In this document: positions 9,285-17,612 of the stretch, one piece after another
Layout: each line of letters starts with the position of its first letter
How positions within the stretch are numbered: the first letter of the stretch is position 1
DNA from: Bin5 sp965218625
GTDB lineage: Bacteria; Chloroflexota; Anaerolineae; Caldilineales; Caldilineaceae
Assembly (NCBI GenBank): GCA_965218625.1
Contig: CBDCLG010000012.1
Span: 372,001-436,000 of the forward strand
DNA length: 64,000 nucleotides
Direction of reading: 5' to 3'
Notes under the pieces: generated by a model
Databases searched by the model: none
What the model was told of the DNA's origin: nothing
Seen by the model: only the letters and a program-made list of their open reading frames with translations
Position numbers and translations under genes: made by a program

Positions 9285-9386
9285 CAGGTTCAGCAAGGTC
9301 AAAGGTGGCTGGTTCCAGCAGCCTCCTTTTTAGGGACTGTTGTTGTTCCTAACTGTTGCCGGCCCTTCGGGGCCGGTTTTTCCATT
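9285..9386 (+). ncRNA. candidate small RNA A in the iron region
   Basis: Plus-strand transcript of about 100 bases inferred from the promoter at 9250-9278 and the strong hairpin plus T-run ending at 9382. There is no open reading frame with a ribosome-binding site. Internal hairpins can be drawn: GGCTG/CAGCC (about 9307-9323) and AGGGAC/GTTCCT (about 9332-9350). The first is followed by TCCTTTTT and could itself terminate transcription near 9331. All surrounding genes are on the minus strand, so the plus-strand terminator has no protein gene to serve. Confidence 0.5.
9358..9382 (+). terminator. intrinsic terminator of small RNA A
   Basis: CCGGCCC TTCG GGGCCGG (7-base stem with a stable TTCG-type loop) is followed directly by TTTTT on the plus strand. 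On the minus strand there is no T-run after the stem, so it is oriented for plus-strand transcription. Confidence 0.75.
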
Positions 9387-9393
9387 TCCCAGG

Positions 9394-11907
9394 TCAGGTA
9401 GTGTTCTCATTGGCAGCCGCCCAGGTGGGCTCAACTGCCTGCTCGCCGGAATCGACGGGGGAATTCTTTGCGCTGGCGCGAACGCGTCTCTTCTGCTGGT
9501 ATTCGGCCAGGTAGAAGCTGCCGATGACGAAGGCGGCCGCCGCGCCCTGACCGCAGATGGTCTCCCAGGTTGGGAATACGCCAAGCCAGAGACCCATCCA
9601 ATAGGGAAGGCTGAGCGACCCGACCGGGGAAATCGGCAGCCAGCCGACGGCCTGCATGGTGTGAATTGTGTTGCCCACCATGATTAGCAGGACGCCGCCA
9701 ATGAGGATTCCCGTTATGACCAGCATCCGCTTGTAGGGCAGACGGGTCTGAAGATGGAAGGTGAAGAAGCCGACTACAGCCGTGCCCGCCAGGCCCAGCG
9801 CTACGCCCTGCATTACGATGGCCGGCCCGGCGTCGAGCACGAGCGCCTGCAAAAAGAGTACCGTCTCGAACCCCTCGCGGTAGACACTGGTGAAGCCGAG
9901 GGCGATGAATCCGAGGGCCTGCGCCGAGATCAGACTTTCGGCCGCGCCGCCCAGGAGAACCCTTTTGCGCTGGTGGAAACCGGCTATCCAATCCTTCCAA
10001 TAGACGCGGTGGAAGAACCAGTTGGTGATGAGCAGCAGGACGCCGACGGCAATCACCCCCACGATGGCTTCCAGGCGCTCACCGAAACCGCTGAATGCCA
10101 GCATGAGACGCTGGGCGATCCACCATGTGGCCGCAGTAGCGGCTAGCGCCATGAGAACGCCGATAACCATCGAACGTCGGAACGCGGCATAGGCGCCGAC
10201 CATGCTGGCGAGAAGAGCGGCGAGGATGACGATTGCCTCCAGCCCCTCTCGGAAGACGATGACGGCGGAATTGGTGATTATCGCCATGGGCGCGGCGCCG
10301 CTTCCGAGTACGGTCTGCGCTTCGGCCAGCCCGGCGTCGAGCACATCGCGAATGGCGGCTACCTCGGCCGGGGTACGGCGCTGTGCCACGGCCAGCGAAA
10401 GCCCTGGCTGTCCCTGATAGCCGTGCCAGAAGAGACCGTCGAGGCGGCCGACCAGGTCGGGTGAGAAGGCCATCAGGCGCAGTTCCGGTCCGGCGTCAAA
10501 GAGCGCATAGGCCTGTATGCGGCTGCTTTCGGCCAGCTCGTACTCCCCGCGCGCGACCTGCTGCTCCATTTCGTTCAGCAGCGTCTCGACCACGTTGAAG
10601 ATACCCTCGCCGCTGCTGTCATGCACCGCGTCTCCAAGGGTTTGCTCGGTCAGCATCAGGGCCTCTTCGACCATGGAGCGAACCGTCTGCCTCTCGCCGA
10701 GGCCGTCCATCTCTTCCTTCATCTCCCGGAGCAGGCTGACAAGGCGTTCGGCGGCAACCGGGTCGGCGGCGGCGATGCGGGGGTAGAGTTCAGCGAGAAA
10801 GACTTCGGCCTGGTCGCGGAATGTGAGGGCCTCTCTGTACTCGGTGTCGATCGTGATCTGCCCGTTGCGCACGCCGTCGCGGTACTCTATATAGACGAGG
10901 TCGATGAAGAGATAGAGCAGCTGGCTGCGGCGGGCAAACTCTTCAGGCGAAAGGTCAACTGGCTGGTAGACGGAGAGCAGCCCGCGCAGGTCGGCCACCG
11001 CGCCAAAAGTGTCGTCAAGGCGGCCGGACAGCACACCTTGATCCAGGTCGGCCAAGGCTGTCTCGACTGCCAGTGCGGCGGACTGCCCTTTTTTGGAGAC
11101 GAAATCGGGGCGCAGGATGGCGAAGTAGCCCCGCAGCTGGCCCGTCCACTCGCCCGCGCGGGTGCGATAGCCTTTGCCGGCGGCCTCTTCAAGCTTGTTC
11201 AGCGCCTCGCGCAGGCGAAAGAAGTAGGTATCGCGCAAATCGTCGCCAACAACTGCAATCGTGGTCGCCTGGTTGGTCTGGCCGCCGCGATAAGAGATGA
11301 CTGTCTGGCGGGCCAGGTCGTGGATCATGTTCACTTTGGTGGCGCGTCGGAATTCGCGCAGGCGCAGCCAGTCGGCCGCGCGCGCGCCTTCTTCGGCCTC
11401 CAGTGCGCCGAGAGCTGCGGTGGATGCGCCCCAGAGCAGCCCTGTCCAGACGCGGCCGCGTGCCGAGGAAAGCGCGGCGCCGTCGCCTGCCTCAACAGCT
11501 TGCAGCGCGTCGGCCAGCGCCTCCTTGATCCACGCATCGGCGTCTGGCGCGACCGCGGCCAGGAGCGCTCCCAGGCCGGCAGTGTAGTTTTCGGTTGCGG
11601 TCTCGATATTGGAAACTGCCTCTGCGGCCAGCTCGGCCTGTTCGGATTCCGGGGCGCGCTCAACCGCGAAGAGCGCCCGTTGGGCTTCAAAGGTCAGGCT
11701 GCGCAGGTCCTCGGCCAGCTGCCACAAGGGAATCTGCTCTGTATCTTGCAAGCGAGAGGAGGGTGCGGGGGAGGATTCGCCTTCCTGCGACGACTGCGCA
11801 TCAGCCGTCAGCGGAGCCAGGGTTGCGGCAAAAAGCAGCGTAAGGAATACGAGGCACTGAGCGCCGGTACGCGTCGGATTGCCTGTCCGCTCCACAAGGC
11901 TGTTCAC
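9394..11907 (-). CDS. efeU: FTR1-family iron permease with long extracytoplasmic N-terminal part
   Basis: High-affinity iron permease of the FTR1/EfeU family, 837 residues. A signal peptide lies at the N-terminus (hydrophobic run ending at ADAQ), followed by about 530 residues of exported helical sequence, then a seven-helix FTR1 domain. The two REGxE iron motifs that define the family are visible as REGLEAIVIL and YREGFETVLF. The exported region holds helical repeats with a YRGG/LREAL pattern typical of FTR1 proteins with accessory domains. I chose the GTG at 11907 because GAAGGGA lies 8 bases upstream; the frame continues to 11970. The EfeO-like lipoprotein lies just upstream (68-base gap), so the pair forms an EfeUO-like unit without a peroxidase (EfeB) gene. 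Confidence 0.92.
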   Translation of the reverse strand: MNSLVERTGNPTRTGAQCLVFLTLLFAATLAPLTADAQSSQEGESSPAPSSRLQDTEQIPLWQLAEDLRSLTFEAQRALFAVERAPESEQAELAAEAVSNIETATENYTAGLGALLAAVAPDADAWIKEALADALQAVEAGDGAALSSARGRVWTGLLWGASTAALGALEAEEGARAADWLRLREFRRATKVNMIHDLARQTVISYRGGQTNQATTIAVVGDDLRDTYFFRLREALNKLEEAAGKGYRTRAGEWTGQLRGYFAILRPDFVSKKGQSAALAVETALADLDQGVLSGRLDDTFGAVADLRGLLSVYQPVDLSPEEFARRSQLLYLFIDLVYIEYRDGVRNGQITIDTEYREALTFRDQAEVFLAELYPRIAAADPVAAERLVSLLREMKEEMDGLGERQTVRSMVEEALMLTEQTLGDAVHDSSGEGIFNVVETLLNEMEQQVARGEYELAESSRIQAYALFDAGPELRLMAFSPDLVGRLDGLFWHGYQGQPGLSLAVAQRRTPAEVAAIRDVLDAGLAEAQTVLGSGAAPMAIITNSAVIVFREGLEAIVILAALLASMVGAYAAFRRSMVIGVLMALAATAATWWIAQRLMLAFSGFGERLEAIVGVIAVGVLLLITNWFFHRVYWKDWIAGFHQRKRVLLGGAAESLISAQALGFIALGFTSVYREGFETVLFLQALVLDAGPAIVMQGVALGLAGTAVVGFFTFHLQTRLPYKRMLVITGILIGGVLLIMVGNTIHTMQAVGWLPISPVGSLSLPYWMGLWLGVFPTWETICGQGAAAAFVIGSFYLAEYQQKRRVRASAKNSPVDSGEQAVEPTWAAANENTT

Positions 11908-11975
11908 TGCGGGTTCCCTTCTAATCAAGAGCGACGAAGTATGGCCGGCGCTCTGACGAACGCCGGCCATTTCTG

Positions 11976-13103
11976 TTATGCCAGATCAAGTGTGACGTTG
12001 AGGTCCGAAGCGGCCTGGGCTACCAGCGCTGCCAGCGCGGTCGCCAGGTCCTGGGCTTCAGTGCCGAAGAGGTCGGCCTCCTCGGGGCTGAACTGCACGC
12101 CGCCCTGCTCCTGTCCGTACAGGTCGTCCACATAGGCGATCAGCGTATCGAAATCGGTACGAATCTGCTGGTCGAGCTGCGAATCGGAATCGGCCACAAG
12201 GGTCGCAATGTTGTCGTAGGTGAAGCTCAGACCGGCGAGAATACCCTTGATGTCAAGCAAGCGGCTGACGGCGATAAAGCTTTCGGCCTCACTGGCGGTA
12301 CCGCTGACGAAGACCGACTCCTTCCACTGCTCGAAGTACTCGTTCATCGTGGGGATCATGGTGACCAGGGCCGTGAGCGCATCTTCGAGTGTCGGGTCCC
12401 AATCCTGGATGGCCGCCTGCATTTCCTGCGTTGCGCCGTCCAGTCCCTGGGTGGCGCCGAGCAGCATGTTGGCTTCCGGCAGCGCTTCGCCTACGACGAT
12501 CTCGCCGTCACCGTCAAGATCGACCTTGAGGCCGGTGAACTCAGGGATGGTGCCCCAGAGGGTCGGCTCCAGCAGGTTGTGGAAGAAGTTGCCGGGCGAC
12601 TCGAGCACGCGGCCGTCGGGCAGTTCGAGCTGCCACTGCAGAGCCTCTTCCGGGTCCTCGGAACCAGGCGGGCCGGCGTCGATCCAGACGTCGAAGTGGG
12701 CCAGCGAGGGGACGCCGGCGACGATGCCTTCGTCAAGCTCGTAGTAAGTGCTGGCTTCCAGCCAGAGTTCACGCGCCTCAATCACGAGGGCATGGACCTC
12801 TTCCTGGTTCTCGTCCCAGATGCGGGCGTAGGGATCGCCGTCGGCCTTTGCCGCCTCCTGCACGAGGTCATAGTAGCGCTGGGAAACGTCGGCCAGGGCA
12901 GCAGTGGCGACCTGCATCTGGGCGGCATTCTCCAGGGCGTATGACTTGACGGCATCCAGATCGATGGCCGCGGACTGTTCGGAGCCCATCGCCTGGGACG
13001 CGGCCGCGCCCAGGTCTTCGGCCGGGACTGTCTGAATCGTGCACGCTGTAAGAGTCAACAGCAGTGCAACGGAGAGCGTGATTGAAGCAGTTCGCTTAAG
13101 CAT
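11976..13103 (-). CDS. efeO: EfeO-like imelysin-family iron-uptake lipoprotein
   Basis: Exported lipoprotein of 375 residues thought to supply iron to the neighbouring permease. The signal peptide carries a lipobox LTAC (about residue 18). The mature part is helical and acidic, with a DLDGDGEIVVGE segment resembling a calcium- or metal-binding loop, and many Asp/Glu/His-containing helices in line with the EfeO/imelysin (peptidase M75) fold; family assignment rests on these features and the FTR1 neighbour. The ATG at 13103 has AGGAG about 11 bases upstream; the open frame continues to 13733 but that extension overlaps another gene and the small RNA and is unlikely to be translated. It ends 68 bases before the permease start. 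Confidence 0.8.
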   Translation of the reverse strand: MLKRTASITLSVALLLTLTACTIQTVPAEDLGAAASQAMGSEQSAAIDLDAVKSYALENAAQMQVATAALADVSQRYYDLVQEAAKADGDPYARIWDENQEEVHALVIEARELWLEASTYYELDEGIVAGVPSLAHFDVWIDAGPPGSEDPEEALQWQLELPDGRVLESPGNFFHNLLEPTLWGTIPEFTGLKVDLDGDGEIVVGEALPEANMLLGATQGLDGATQEMQAAIQDWDPTLEDALTALVTMIPTMNEYFEQWKESVFVSGTASEAESFIAVSRLLDIKGILAGLSFTYDNIATLVADSDSQLDQQIRTDFDTLIAYVDDLYGQEQGGVQFSPEEADLFGTEAQDLATALAALVAQAASDLNVTLDLA

Positions 13104-13307
13104 TTGGAAATGGTCTCCTGTATAGAGTGGTTCAATAGCGATCCATGCGCATCTGGGAACAGAATCGTCGTTCCCCTTACTTTTGCCAGCAGGAGACACG
13201 TGTCTGTGATGGTAAACCGTCCAATCGTACGTGTCCCAGAAGGCGTCGGATTCCAATCTTGACTGCCGGCAACATAAGGCTGGACCGGGGCGCCGTCCGA
13301 ACTGACA

Positions 13308-13336
13308 TTGTCTGAGACTGGCGCGTGCGCTATACT
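13308..13336 (+). promoter_or_regulatory. sigma-70 promoter for candidate small RNA B
   Basis: TTGTCT (13308-13313), 17 bases, TATACT (13331-13336) on the plus strand, divergent from the EfeO-like gene. Confidence 0.7.
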
Positions 13337-13342
13337 GGAGAC

Positions 13343-13449
13343 CGGTCCAGCGCAGGCTTTGGGTGATTGCTGGGGCAACAGCCGTCACCCGATCATCGTT
13401 TTGTGTTGGACTTGCGCGCAAGGTCGGCCCCGACGGGGCCGACCTTTTT
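13343..13449 (+). ncRNA. candidate structured small RNA B beside the EfeO-like gene
   Basis: About 107 bases between a good promoter and a textbook terminator, with no plausible protein. The RNA can fold into nested helices: GTCCA (13345) with TGGAC (about 13407), enclosing GGGTGA (13361) with TCACCC (13385), enclosing GCTG with CAGC. The nested pairing plus dedicated promoter and terminator make a true RNA gene likely. It is in the same position relative to the EfeO-like gene (upstream, divergent) as small RNA A is to the HmuT-like gene. Confidence 0.55.
13422..13449 (+). terminator. intrinsic terminator of small RNA B
   Basis: A perfect 10-base stem GGTCGGCCCC/GGGGCCGACC with a GAC loop is followed by TTTTT (13445-13449) on the plus strand. 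The last bases abut the stop codon of the small membrane protein on the minus strand. Confidence 0.85.
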
Positions 13450-13653
13450 CTATCCGCCAGTCGGATACCTGGCCCACCGTCGCGCCAGCGCCATGCGACC
13501 GCGGAGCAAGCGCATTTCTCGCTTTTTCGTCTCGTCGTCCTTCTCAGGCATGTCATGCGGGCGACGCACTTTTCGGACATTGAGAAGCAGATAGCCGAAC
13601 GAGAGGACGAGGCCGAGTAAGAGAATAAGCTGCAGAATCCCAACGATTTCCAT
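13450..13653 (-). CDS. small single-span membrane protein, unknown
   Basis: A 67-residue protein: a hydrophobic helix (about residues 4-24, rich in Leu/Ile/Val) followed by a strongly charged, basic tail (VRKVRR, KKREMRLLRGR). The ATG at 13653 has GAGGAG with a 6-base spacing, the best ribosome-binding site nearby, and a TATACT -10 element lies upstream on the same strand at 13749-13744. The topology (N-out helix, basic cytoplasmic tail) resembles small regulatory or assembly membrane peptides. No family is recognised. Confidence 0.65.
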   Translation of the reverse strand: MEIVGILQLILLLGLVLSFGYLLLNVRKVRRPHDMPEKDDETKKREMRLLRGRMALARRWARYPTGG

Positions 13654-13860
13654 GTTGCTCCTCTTATACGACGGCTTGTAGAGAAGGCGGATGGTTCTGA
13701 GCCGCGCATGTGCAGGCAGCCGGCGCAACTCACAATGGGGAACAGTATAGCATCGAAAATTGGCCCGCGAGGGCGAATCTTGGCAGGATCTTGCGCTGCG
13801 AGGGTAAAGGGAATGAAGAAAGGGTAGTTAACGTCAGAGTTAAGCTAGGTTAAATCGAAT

Positions 13861-14749
13861 TCAGAACAGGCCCAATTGACCACTCTCTTCGTCATCGGGC
13901 GGGCTTGAGATTTCGGGGTTCCACTCGGGCAGGGGTACACGCTTACCGACCCTGGCGCGCAGGCGGCGGACAGTCTCGGGAGCGTGGCCCTCGAAGGGAT
14001 TGTGGACATAACAGTAGACATCTCTTCCGGCCAGCAAGGCGCCGGCAATGCGCTGCGCCCATTTGTCCAGAAGTTCGTCCTGGGGCCGTCGAATGATGCT
14101 GTCGTCGGGCAGCGGGTCGCGGTCGCGGCCGATCAGGCGGATGTGCAGGGGGATGCCGGGGTCGGCGCTCTCGGCGGCAGCTTGCCAATGGCGGTAGGTG
14201 TCCGGCTGACCGACGCGTTCGACAGTGACGAACCCGAGTCGCCTCTGCATAAGAAAGCGGGCAAAGGCAGGCGTCATGAGGTCGACGGCGCGCACTTCGA
14301 CGGCGAGCGGGAGCGAGGCCGCGGCCGGCGCCAGGCGGTCGAAGAAGCCGGCGAGGCGGCGGCCGGCGCGTCTGCGCGAGACGGCGGCGGGGAACTGGAT
14401 CAGGCCGGGGCCGGAGGCGGTCCCAAATGAGCGCACGACGTCGAGATAGGCCGCGGTCAGCTCGTCAACATCCACCAGCTGCCTCTCATGGGTGATCTCT
14501 CGCGGCGCCTTGAGCGAGAACGTGAACTCTGCCGGCACGCTTTCCAGCCAGCGGCGCACGGTTTTCGGGCGCGGGCAGGGCATAGAAGCTGGTATTGACC
14601 TCCACACTGTTTAACGTTTCGGCGTAATGGCTGAGCTGGCGGTCAGCCGGCGTCCCGGGAGGATAGAATACACCGCGCCAATCGGGGAAGCTCCACGAAG
14701 AGGTGCCGATGCGCAGCGCGCCCAGGTTTTTGTGTGACATGGTCATCAT
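13861..14749 (-). pseudogene. DUF72 (YecE-like) protein, frameshifted
   Basis: A DUF72 TIM-barrel-like protein of unknown biochemical role. The N-terminal part (IGTSSWSFPDW near the start, then VNTSFYALP) and the C-terminal part (PKTVRRWLESVP, then FSLKAPREITHE and the remainder) are in two frames. The switch lies near 14575-14590 in a CCCGCGCCC run, where one extra base explains the break; joined, the protein has the usual length of about 295 residues. The rest of both halves reads cleanly, so a sequencing error or a very recent mutation are both possible. ATG codons at 14749 and 14740 are both possible starts. Confidence 0.8.
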
Positions 14750-15118
14750 GCTGGCCTGATGCAGCAAGAAATGGGCAACGTGCCGGCCATACTGGGCTCT
14801 GGAATATACCCTTTATGTGCAAGTTGCCCAATAAGATGCCGTCAAATTCATGCAGGATGGGCAGTGGATTCGACTTCGCGATCGAGTATCCTTGCTTGCA
14901 GTCGTCCGTTGAAGGCGTTTTGACGGATGGCTCTGTGCGGGAAAGGTGGAGCTTCTTCACCTGGCAACTTTGAAAACTCAGGCCCCATATGTTTCGGCTG
15001 TCCCATCTACGGCACGATGCGCGCTGACGGCGACTGAACCAGGAACGGTCGCCTCACGACAAGTCGGCAGAAGGTGGGCAGTTTTATTGAGTCTCACTTG
15101 AGGAAGGAGAACTTTTCG
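14750..15118. other. intergenic region upstream of amt
   Basis: About 370 bases between the divergent DUF72 and amt genes. No gene or clear consensus promoter was seen. It probably holds the regulatory sites of amt. Confidence 0.4.
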
Positions 15119-16453
15119 ATGTCAACGCTTGAACGCGCAATGAAACACAATACCAAGTTACGTGCCATTCCTATCGCCTTGCTTGGGCTGGTCGTGTTCG
15201 CTCCCTCGGCATTTGCCCAGGATGCGGCGCCGCTGAGTGTGGATGAGGTTGCCTATTCGATAGACAACCTGATCCTGTTCCTCTCGGCTGTGCTGGTCCT
15301 GTTCATGCAGGCCGGCTTCGCAATGGTGGAGGCGGGATTCAACTCGGCCAAGAATACCGTCAACATCATGTTCAAAAACATCATCGACCTGGCGAGTGGT
15401 GTTTTCTTCTACTTCCTGATCGGCTACAGCCTGATGTACGGCGCTTCGGTAATTCCAGGTTTCCTGGGCTTCGGAGGCCTGGGCATCTCGGCGGAATCAC
15501 CTGACGCAGTTGCAGGCAACCTGCACCCGCAGGTCGACTTCCTCTTCCAGGCCGTGTTCGCGGCCACGGCAGCCACGATCGTCTCCGGCGCGGTGGCCGG
15601 CCGCATGAAGATATCCGGCTATCTGATCTACAGCATCGTCCTGACCGCCATTATCTACCCGGTAAGCGGCTTCTGGAAATGGGGCGGCGGCTGGCTGCAC
15701 CAGATGGGCTTCTATGACTTTGCCGGTTCGCTGGTGGTCCACGCGGTTGGCGGCTTCGCAGCGCTGGCCGCGGTGATCGTGCTCGGTCCCCGCATCGGAC
15801 GTTTCAGCGGCGGCTCGACCAACCCGTTGCCTCCGAGCAACATGGCGATGGCGGCGCTGGGCGTCTTCATCCTGTGGGTGGGCTGGTACGGCTTCAACCC
15901 GGGCAGTCAGCTTGCCTTCGCCGGCGCGGTGAACGCAGACGCGGTGATGCTGATCGCCACCAACACGACGCTGGCGGCGGCCGCGGGTACGCTGTTTGCC
16001 ATGCTCTATGGCTGGGTCAAAACGGGGAAACCCAACTTGAGCTATACCCTGAACGGCGCGCTCGGCGGGCTGGTGGGCATCACCGCCAACTGTGATTCGG
16101 TCAACAACATCGAGGGCCTGATCATCGGCGCGGTGGCCGGCGTGCTGGTCTGCGTCGGCATGGAGCTGCTGGAGAACCTGAAGATCGACGATGCCGTCGG
16201 CGCGTGGTCGGTGCACGGCCTGTGCGGCATCTGGGGCGGCATCGCCACCGGCATCTTCGGCGGCCATTCGCTGGTTGCGCAGATCGTGGGTTCGATCGCG
16301 ATTCCGGTGTGGGCGTTCGTTACCGCCTTCATTCTCTTCAAGGTCATCAAAGCGCTGGGCGTGCTGCGGGTCTCGCCGGAGGAAGAGGCGGCCGGTCTGG
16401 ACCTCTCCGAGCACGGTGTCGGCGCCTACCATCTCGCCGGCGAGGAAAGCTAA
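15119..16453 (+). CDS. amt: ammonium transporter Amt
   Basis: Integral membrane ammonium channel of 444 residues. A cleavable signal peptide (hydrophobic run ending FAPSAFAQ) precedes eleven predicted helices, as in Amt proteins with a processed N-terminus. The pore region is conserved (QAGFAMVEAG, FKNIIDLASG, a central VHAVGG with pore His, and VHGLCGIWGG with the second pore His). The ATG at 15119 has GGAAGGAG about 10 bases upstream. No glnK (PII) gene is adjacent. A strong terminator follows at 16582. Confidence 0.95.
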   Translation: MSTLERAMKHNTKLRAIPIALLGLVVFAPSAFAQDAAPLSVDEVAYSIDNLILFLSAVLVLFMQAGFAMVEAGFNSAKNTVNIMFKNIIDLASGVFFYFLIGYSLMYGASVIPGFLGFGGLGISAESPDAVAGNLHPQVDFLFQAVFAATAATIVSGAVAGRMKISGYLIYSIVLTAIIYPVSGFWKWGGGWLHQMGFYDFAGSLVVHAVGGFAALAAVIVLGPRIGRFSGGSTNPLPPSNMAMAALGVFILWVGWYGFNPGSQLAFAGAVNADAVMLIATNTTLAAAAGTLFAMLYGWVKTGKPNLSYTLNGALGGLVGITANCDSVNNIEGLIIGAVAGVLVCVGMELLENLKIDDAVGAWSVHGLCGIWGGIATGIFGGHSLVAQIVGSIAIPVWAFVTAFILFKVIKALGVLRVSPEEEAAGLDLSEHGVGAYHLAGEES

Positions 16454-16581
16454 CGCACGTGGGCGCGATGCCCGCGATCTTCCGATGTTGCCACGGCGGA
16501 TCGATCCGTGTAACACCGAGTCACAAAGAAAGAGTCCCGCTGAAGGCATAACATTGTAGTATAATAATATAGACAGACAGC

Positions 16582-16626
16582 GCCCCTCTCGCCGAGATTC
16601 TGAAGGCGAGGGGGGCTTTGTCTTTT
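16582..16626 (+). terminator. intrinsic terminator after amt
   Basis: GCCCCTCTCGCC (16582-16593) pairs with GGCGAGGGGGGC (16605-16616), 11 of 12 positions, followed by TTTGTCTTTT. A TATAAT-like patch lies 20 bases before the stem, so a very short transcript from here is also conceivable. Confidence 0.8.
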
Positions 16627-16629
16627 CGC

Positions 16630-16657
16630 TTGCAGGCTCTTCACATTCGGCTATACT
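16630..16657 (+). promoter_or_regulatory. sigma-70 promoter upstream of the small paralogue pair
   Basis: TTGCAG (16630-16635), 16 bases, TATACT (16652-16657). Predicted start near 16664, giving a leader of about 95 bases before the gene at 16760. Confidence 0.6.
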
Positions 16658-16759
16658 TCATCGCCAGGGGAAAGTGGCCGCTGCTACGGGAAGACAACGG
16701 CGCCCACTCGATGCCTGATACGCGTACGGGATACGTTTGCCGACAGGAGGAAGGACGCC

Positions 16760-17200
16760 ATGCCCAACACGGTTACTATCGGCGAAGTCATGCTGCTGGG
16801 CGGGGTGGACGCGGCCGACTTTGAGAAGTTCGCGGCCGAAGAGTTCAACGCGTTCGGCCAGCAGCCAGGAGCGGAGAACTACATTCTCAAAGGAGTGCGG
16901 GGCGACCGCACAGCCGGTTATCTGCACCTGGTCAGAAACGAAGCTGTGGCTAGCGCCCCTACTCGGAATAGGCGCAGCGAGGAACCGCTCAGGCGACAGC
17001 TTCCTGAACGGGACGCCGGAGACCCAACCGGGGAAGTTCAACAGTTGATACGGTTCGGCCTTGGTCACGCGACGGCTGCAAAGTGGGATTCGCGGGCACA
17101 GACGGGTCTCTATACCGCCTATAGGACCGTGGGGAAGGAGATGGCGGGATATGCCGGAGGAGGTTCTGATCGAGCCGGTCACGTTGCGTCCGGGGGTTAG
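16760..17200 (+). CDS. hypothetical protein, paralogue of the next gene
   Basis: A 146-residue soluble protein. The core (ADFEKFAAEEF, ENYILKGVRGDRTAGYLHL, AKWDSRAQTGLYTAY) closely matches the gene at 17151, indicating tandem duplication. The layout of short alpha/beta units resembles dimeric ferredoxin-like stress or monooxygenase-type domains, but I do not recognise a family. AGGAGG lies about 8 bases before the ATG. Its last ~30 residues (after GLYTAY) have no counterpart in the paralogue and overlap the start of the next gene by 50 bases in another frame; the tail may reflect loss of the original stop. Confidence 0.75.
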   Translation: MPNTVTIGEVMLLGGVDAADFEKFAAEEFNAFGQQPGAENYILKGVRGDRTAGYLHLVRNEAVASAPTRNRRSEEPLRRQLPERDAGDPTGEVQQLIRFGLGHATAAKWDSRAQTGLYTAYRTVGKEMAGYAGGGSDRAGHVASGG

Positions 17201-17492
17201 CGAGGCCGACTTTGAGCGGTTTGTAACCGAGCAATACTACGCAATGTCCCGCCTGTCCGGGGAGGAAGGCTATCTCCTCAAAGGGGATCGAGGCGACCGG
17301 GCGGGCAAGTATATGCTCCTCATTGCCTACGACAGGGTGGAGGTGCGCAATCGCCGGTCTACCAGCGGCGGCGAACTCTCGCGGGAGATGCAGCAGTGGG
17401 CGGACTCCTCCCTTGTGCAGACGACGGTTGCGCAATGGGACTCGTTGGCGCATACGGGTCTTTACACATCCTATGTCGTTTTGGGCCTGTAG
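17151..17492 (+). CDS. hypothetical protein, paralogue of the previous gene
   Basis: A 113-residue protein with the same core as its neighbour (ADFERFVTEQYYAM, EGYLLKGDRGDRAGKYML, AQWDSLAHTGLYTSY), ending a few residues after the conserved GLYTSY. AAGGAG lies 10 bases upstream of the ATG, inside the neighbour's coding end, so translation is probably coupled. The function is unknown; the duplicate pair sits between amt and the accessory locus. Confidence 0.75.
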   Translation: MPEEVLIEPVTLRPGVSEADFERFVTEQYYAMSRLSGEEGYLLKGDRGDRAGKYMLLIAYDRVEVRNRRSTSGGELSREMQQWADSSLVQTTVAQWDSLAHTGLYTSYVVLGL

Positions 17493-17612
17493 AGCGACGC
17501 ACGGCCCGCACAAGTTTGCCCCACAACCTCCGATTTCAGAGCCAAACGGCAGGTCTTACTATCCTGCGCCGAGAGTTGTAGAGCATAGTTGGCCAAACAA
17601 GGAGAACCGCGT

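Larger units (their letters stand above)
16454..16759. other. intergenic region with amt terminator and downstream promoter
   Basis: About 306 bases. Contains an A/T-rich TATAATAATAT patch at about 16558-16570, the amt terminator (16582-16626) and a promoter for the next genes (16630-16657). No protein is supported. Confidence 0.6.

Noticed and set aside
10621..12135. 504-codon plus-strand frame over the FTR1 gene
   Set aside because: Lies antisense to the exported part of the FTR1 permease, whose motifs and signal peptide are clear; product looks like GC-rich shadow.
13104..13733. N-terminal extension of the EfeO-like protein
   Set aside because: It would run over small RNA B and the membrane peptide; the signal peptide and AGGAG at 13103 mark the true start.
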